Both the position numbers and the translations under genes were made by a program. A stretch of DNA of 64,000 nucleotides from Clostridiales bacterium (GTDB lineage: Bacteria; Bacillota; Clostridia; Oscillospirales; CAG-272): NCBI GenBank assembly GCA_012800735.1, contig JAAZIU010000007.1:1-64000 (forward strand), in the 5' to 3' direction. The first letter of the stretch is position 1. Each line of letters begins with the position of its first letter. Below the pieces are notes generated by a model. The model did not search any database. It was not told where the DNA came from and saw only the letters and a list, made by a program, of their open reading frames with translations. Below, one piece after another: positions 62,370-64,000 of this stretch.

Positions 62370-62402
62370 AACCGCCCTGCAAAACGCAAGGCGGTTTTTT
62401 AA
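62370..62402 (+). terminator. Terminator inherited from the lost surface-protein gene
   Basis: AACCGCC-C-TGC pairs with GCA-A-GGCGGTT (one mismatch), loop AAAAC, then a T run. It now ends the glycosyltransferase transcript. Confidence 0.85.
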
Positions 62403-62446
62403 TTTTCTGCGCGGCAGATATTTTCTCGTTATTCACAAAATGTTTA

Positions 62447-62475
62447 TTGACATTCGATAAAAACGGGTGTATAAT
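62447..62475 (+). promoter_or_regulatory. Perfect consensus sigma-A promoter
   Basis: TTGACA, 17-bp spacer, TATAAT, 37 bp upstream of the DUF4173 gene start. Confidence 0.88.
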
Positions 62476-62512
62476 ATTATCGCAAAACGATAAAAAACCC
62501 GAGGTGATATTC

Positions 62513-64000
62513 ATGAACGACACGGTTCGGATAACTTCAGACAACGCAGCTAAGACTCCCTCCGCAGTTTATGCGGAAAGCGCGGCGGTTCAGACAGATT
62601 CGCAAGCCGACAAGAAAAAATCAGGGTTCCGCGCTGGAGATACGGCGGCGGCGCTTGCCTCTCTTCTGCTCGGCTGGCTTTTCTGCCGTTCCTTTCTGTT
62701 CGGCGGCGCGGCGCTCGGCTCTGCCGTCTTTACGCTTGCGGCTTACGCGCTGGGACTTATCTGGCTGAAACGCGCCGACAGGTTTACTGCTAAAAGCGTC
62801 GTCATATCGTTGCCGCTGCCGGTATACGCGGCGGCGATGCTGACAAACGCGAACGAAACGATGAGATATTTCGCCGGATTCTGCGCGATGATATATTATG
62901 TTGTCTGGCTCGCTGCCGCCTTTTCCGCCGAAAAACACGATGATGCAGTCAAGGCAAAGACAACGCTCAAGGCGCTGTTTTTCTCGCCCTATTCAAGGTT
63001 CGGAAGGATTTTCGGCGCGATATCCGAGGCAGGACGGGGACAGCTTCGGATTGTCGGAGCCGCTGCCGCCGGGCTTTTGGCTGCGCTGATACCGCTTTAC
63101 TTTGTAACAACACAGCTTATCGGCGCCGATGACAGGTTCGGCAGCCTTGTCGAAATTTTTTTTACCGGAATAAGCGAACGGGCGATAATAACGACAATAT
63201 CGCTGATGTTCGGAATACCGGTTGCGATGTATATCTTCGGCCTGCTCTTTTCTACCCGCGAGGGAATTTTGGTTTCGAACAAGCCGGGAAAAACGCTGCC
63301 TGCGGTATTCGGCGTCTTCCTCTGCGCGCCGGTGTTATTGGTTTATCTGGTTTTCTTTGCAACTCAAATTCCGTATTATCTCTCCGCATTCGGCGGACAC
63401 CTGCCGGAGGGATACAGCATGTCAAGTTACGCCGTAAAAGGTTTTTTCGAGTTGACGAGAGTTTCGGCGCTGAACGGTCTTCTCTGTCTTGTGCTTTTGA
63501 AAACCGACGCTTCGACTAAGGCTTCTGCAATAACGCGGCGGCTGCTTGTGACTTTACTCGGTGTGTCGGCGCTTTTGCTGCTTGCGACCGCCGCGTCAAA
63601 ACTGTATCTTTACACAGATTCATACGGACTTACCCGCCGGCGGGTATACGCCGCATACGCGATGGTGTTTATCGCCGCGGTGTTTGTCGCTGTCCTGCTC
63701 CGGCAGTATATCAGCCGGATCGATCTCTTCTCAGCGGCTGTCGCGATTGCCGTTGTCATCAGTTTTGCCGCCGTCCTGCCCGATATCGACGGAATTATCG
63801 CAAAAAGTCAGGTTAACCGCTGCATCGAAGGCAAACAGACCGAACTTTATGAGCTTGATTCGCTTTCCGACAGCCCGAATGTCGAGCGTGAGCTTTTGCG
63901 GCTTTACTCCGCGCCGCAGATAAACGGAAGTCTTCGTGAAGATTGCCGCGGCTGCCTTGAAAGACGCTCGGAGCGCCTCGGCGATACGACGGGAGTGTCA
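62513..64000 (+). CDS. DUF4173 polytopic membrane protein (runs off the window end)
   Basis: 496 codons are visible without a stop. The ATG has GAGGTGATA at good distance. A polar start of about 40 residues is followed by about ten or more hydrophobic segments. FFTGISERAII, SSYAVKGFFELTRVSALNGLLCLVLL and TRRRVYAAYAMVFIAAV match the DUF4173 pattern (YAREGFFEL, LTRLRxY). The function of the family is unknown. After the membrane part, a soluble stretch (IIAKSQVNRCIEG, YELDSLSDSPNVEREL) continues past the window. Confidence 0.8.
   Translation, partial: MNDTVRITSDNAAKTPSAVYAESAAVQTDSQADKKKSGFRAGDTAAALASLLLGWLFCRSFLFGGAALGSAVFTLAAYALGLIWLKRADRFTAKSVVISLPLPVYAAAMLTNANETMRYFAGFCAMIYYVVWLAAAFSAEKHDDAVKAKTTLKALFFSPYSRFGRIFGAISEAGRGQLRIVGAAAAGLLAALIPLYFVTTQLIGADDRFGSLVEIFFTGISERAIITTISLMFGIPVAMYIFGLLFSTREGILVSNKPGKTLPAVFGVFLCAPVLLVYLVFFATQIPYYLSAFGGHLPEGYSMSSYAVKGFFELTRVSALNGLLCLVLLKTDASTKASAITRRLLVTLLGVSALLLLATAASKLYLYTDSYGLTRRRVYAAYAMVFIAAVFVAVLLRQYISRIDLFSAAVAIAVVISFAAVLPDIDGIIAKSQVNRCIEGKQTELYELDSLSDSPNVERELLRLYSAPQINGSLREDCRGCLERRSERLGDTTGVS

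Noticed and set aside
1-64000. tRNA or rRNA genes
   Set aside because: No TPsiC-arm sequences or 16S/23S blocks were recognised in the intergenic regions; tRNAscan-SE would be decisive.

Overview
The window looks like chromosomal DNA of an uncultured member of the Clostridia (Firmicutes), probably a gut, rumen or digester lineage. The evidence is the gene set: gatCAB, rplI-dnaB, tilS-hpt-ftsH, ctsR-clpC with a CtsR box, a walRK-like two-component operon with YycH/YycI-like partners, DUF2232-gdpP, TmcAL, a type-3 ProRS, many GGAGG-type ribosome sites, and textbook sigma-A promoters with 17-bp spacers. GC content is intermediate. I saw no tRNA, rRNA, CRISPR array, phage module or transposase.

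Layout. 1-4.7 kb: the start of a TIM-barrel protein (cut by the edge), a BspA-type leucine-rich-repeat lipoprotein, and gatC-gatA-gatB. 4.8-10.9 kb: a giant cell-wall protein (GHL10 glycosidase-like plus N-acetylmuramoyl-alanine amidase), a family-4 uracil-DNA-glycosylase relative, an AEC permease, and a TIM-barrel hydrolase-like protein. 11-18.3 kb (minus strand): rplI, dnaB, tilS, hpt, ftsH, proS. 18.3-20.3 kb (minus): a sugar isomerase/epimerase and a PmoA-like (DUF6807) protein behind a palindromic operator-promoter. 20.4-25.6 kb: a long leader plus mgtE, then DUF2232 protein and gdpP. 25.8-34 kb: a solute-binding-like lipoprotein, a heterodimeric ABC exporter, a Gfo/Idh/MocA oxidoreductase and a DHHW/AlgX-like lipoprotein. 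34-39 kb: tmcAL, ackA, an amidohydrolase and a membrane-anchored serpin. 39-50 kb: ilvE, RluA-type pseudouridine synthase, DUF3810 protein, NodB-like protein, walR-walK-yycH-yycI-like genes, murA. 50-54 kb: HAD phosphatase, nagA, SpoU methyltransferase, murQ. 54-57.4 kb (minus): ctsR-clpC without mcsA/mcsB. 57.6-62.4 kb: two surface proteins that share a C-terminal tail, a glycosyltransferase-acyltransferase fusion, and the decayed tail of a third surface protein. The window ends inside a DUF4173 membrane protein.

Most notable. (1) The GatA homologue lacks two of the three catalytic residues: the triad Lys is Gly, and an in-frame gap of about 23 residues removes the GSSGGS loop with the cis-Ser. 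Its GatB and GatC partners look normal. (2) The family-4 UDG homologue keeps all four Fe-S cysteines but lacks the block with the active-site motif. (3) mgtE has a leader of about 355 nt with no M-box that I could recognise. It holds a 39-codon upstream ORF with an acidic start and a Pro-Pro-Gly motif, and a hairpin that buries the mgtE Shine-Dalgarno sequence. I propose it as a translation-coupled Mg2+ control region. (4) The glycosyltransferase-PlsC gene appears to have replaced most of a third tail-bearing surface-protein gene, whose 3' end and terminator survive directly after its stop codon.

Cell envelope upkeep links many genes (GHL10-amidase, walRK cluster, murA, nagA, murQ, NodB-like protein, serpin, surface proteins). 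The rest is housekeeping and sugar metabolism. All functional calls rest on reading motifs by eye; no database search was run.
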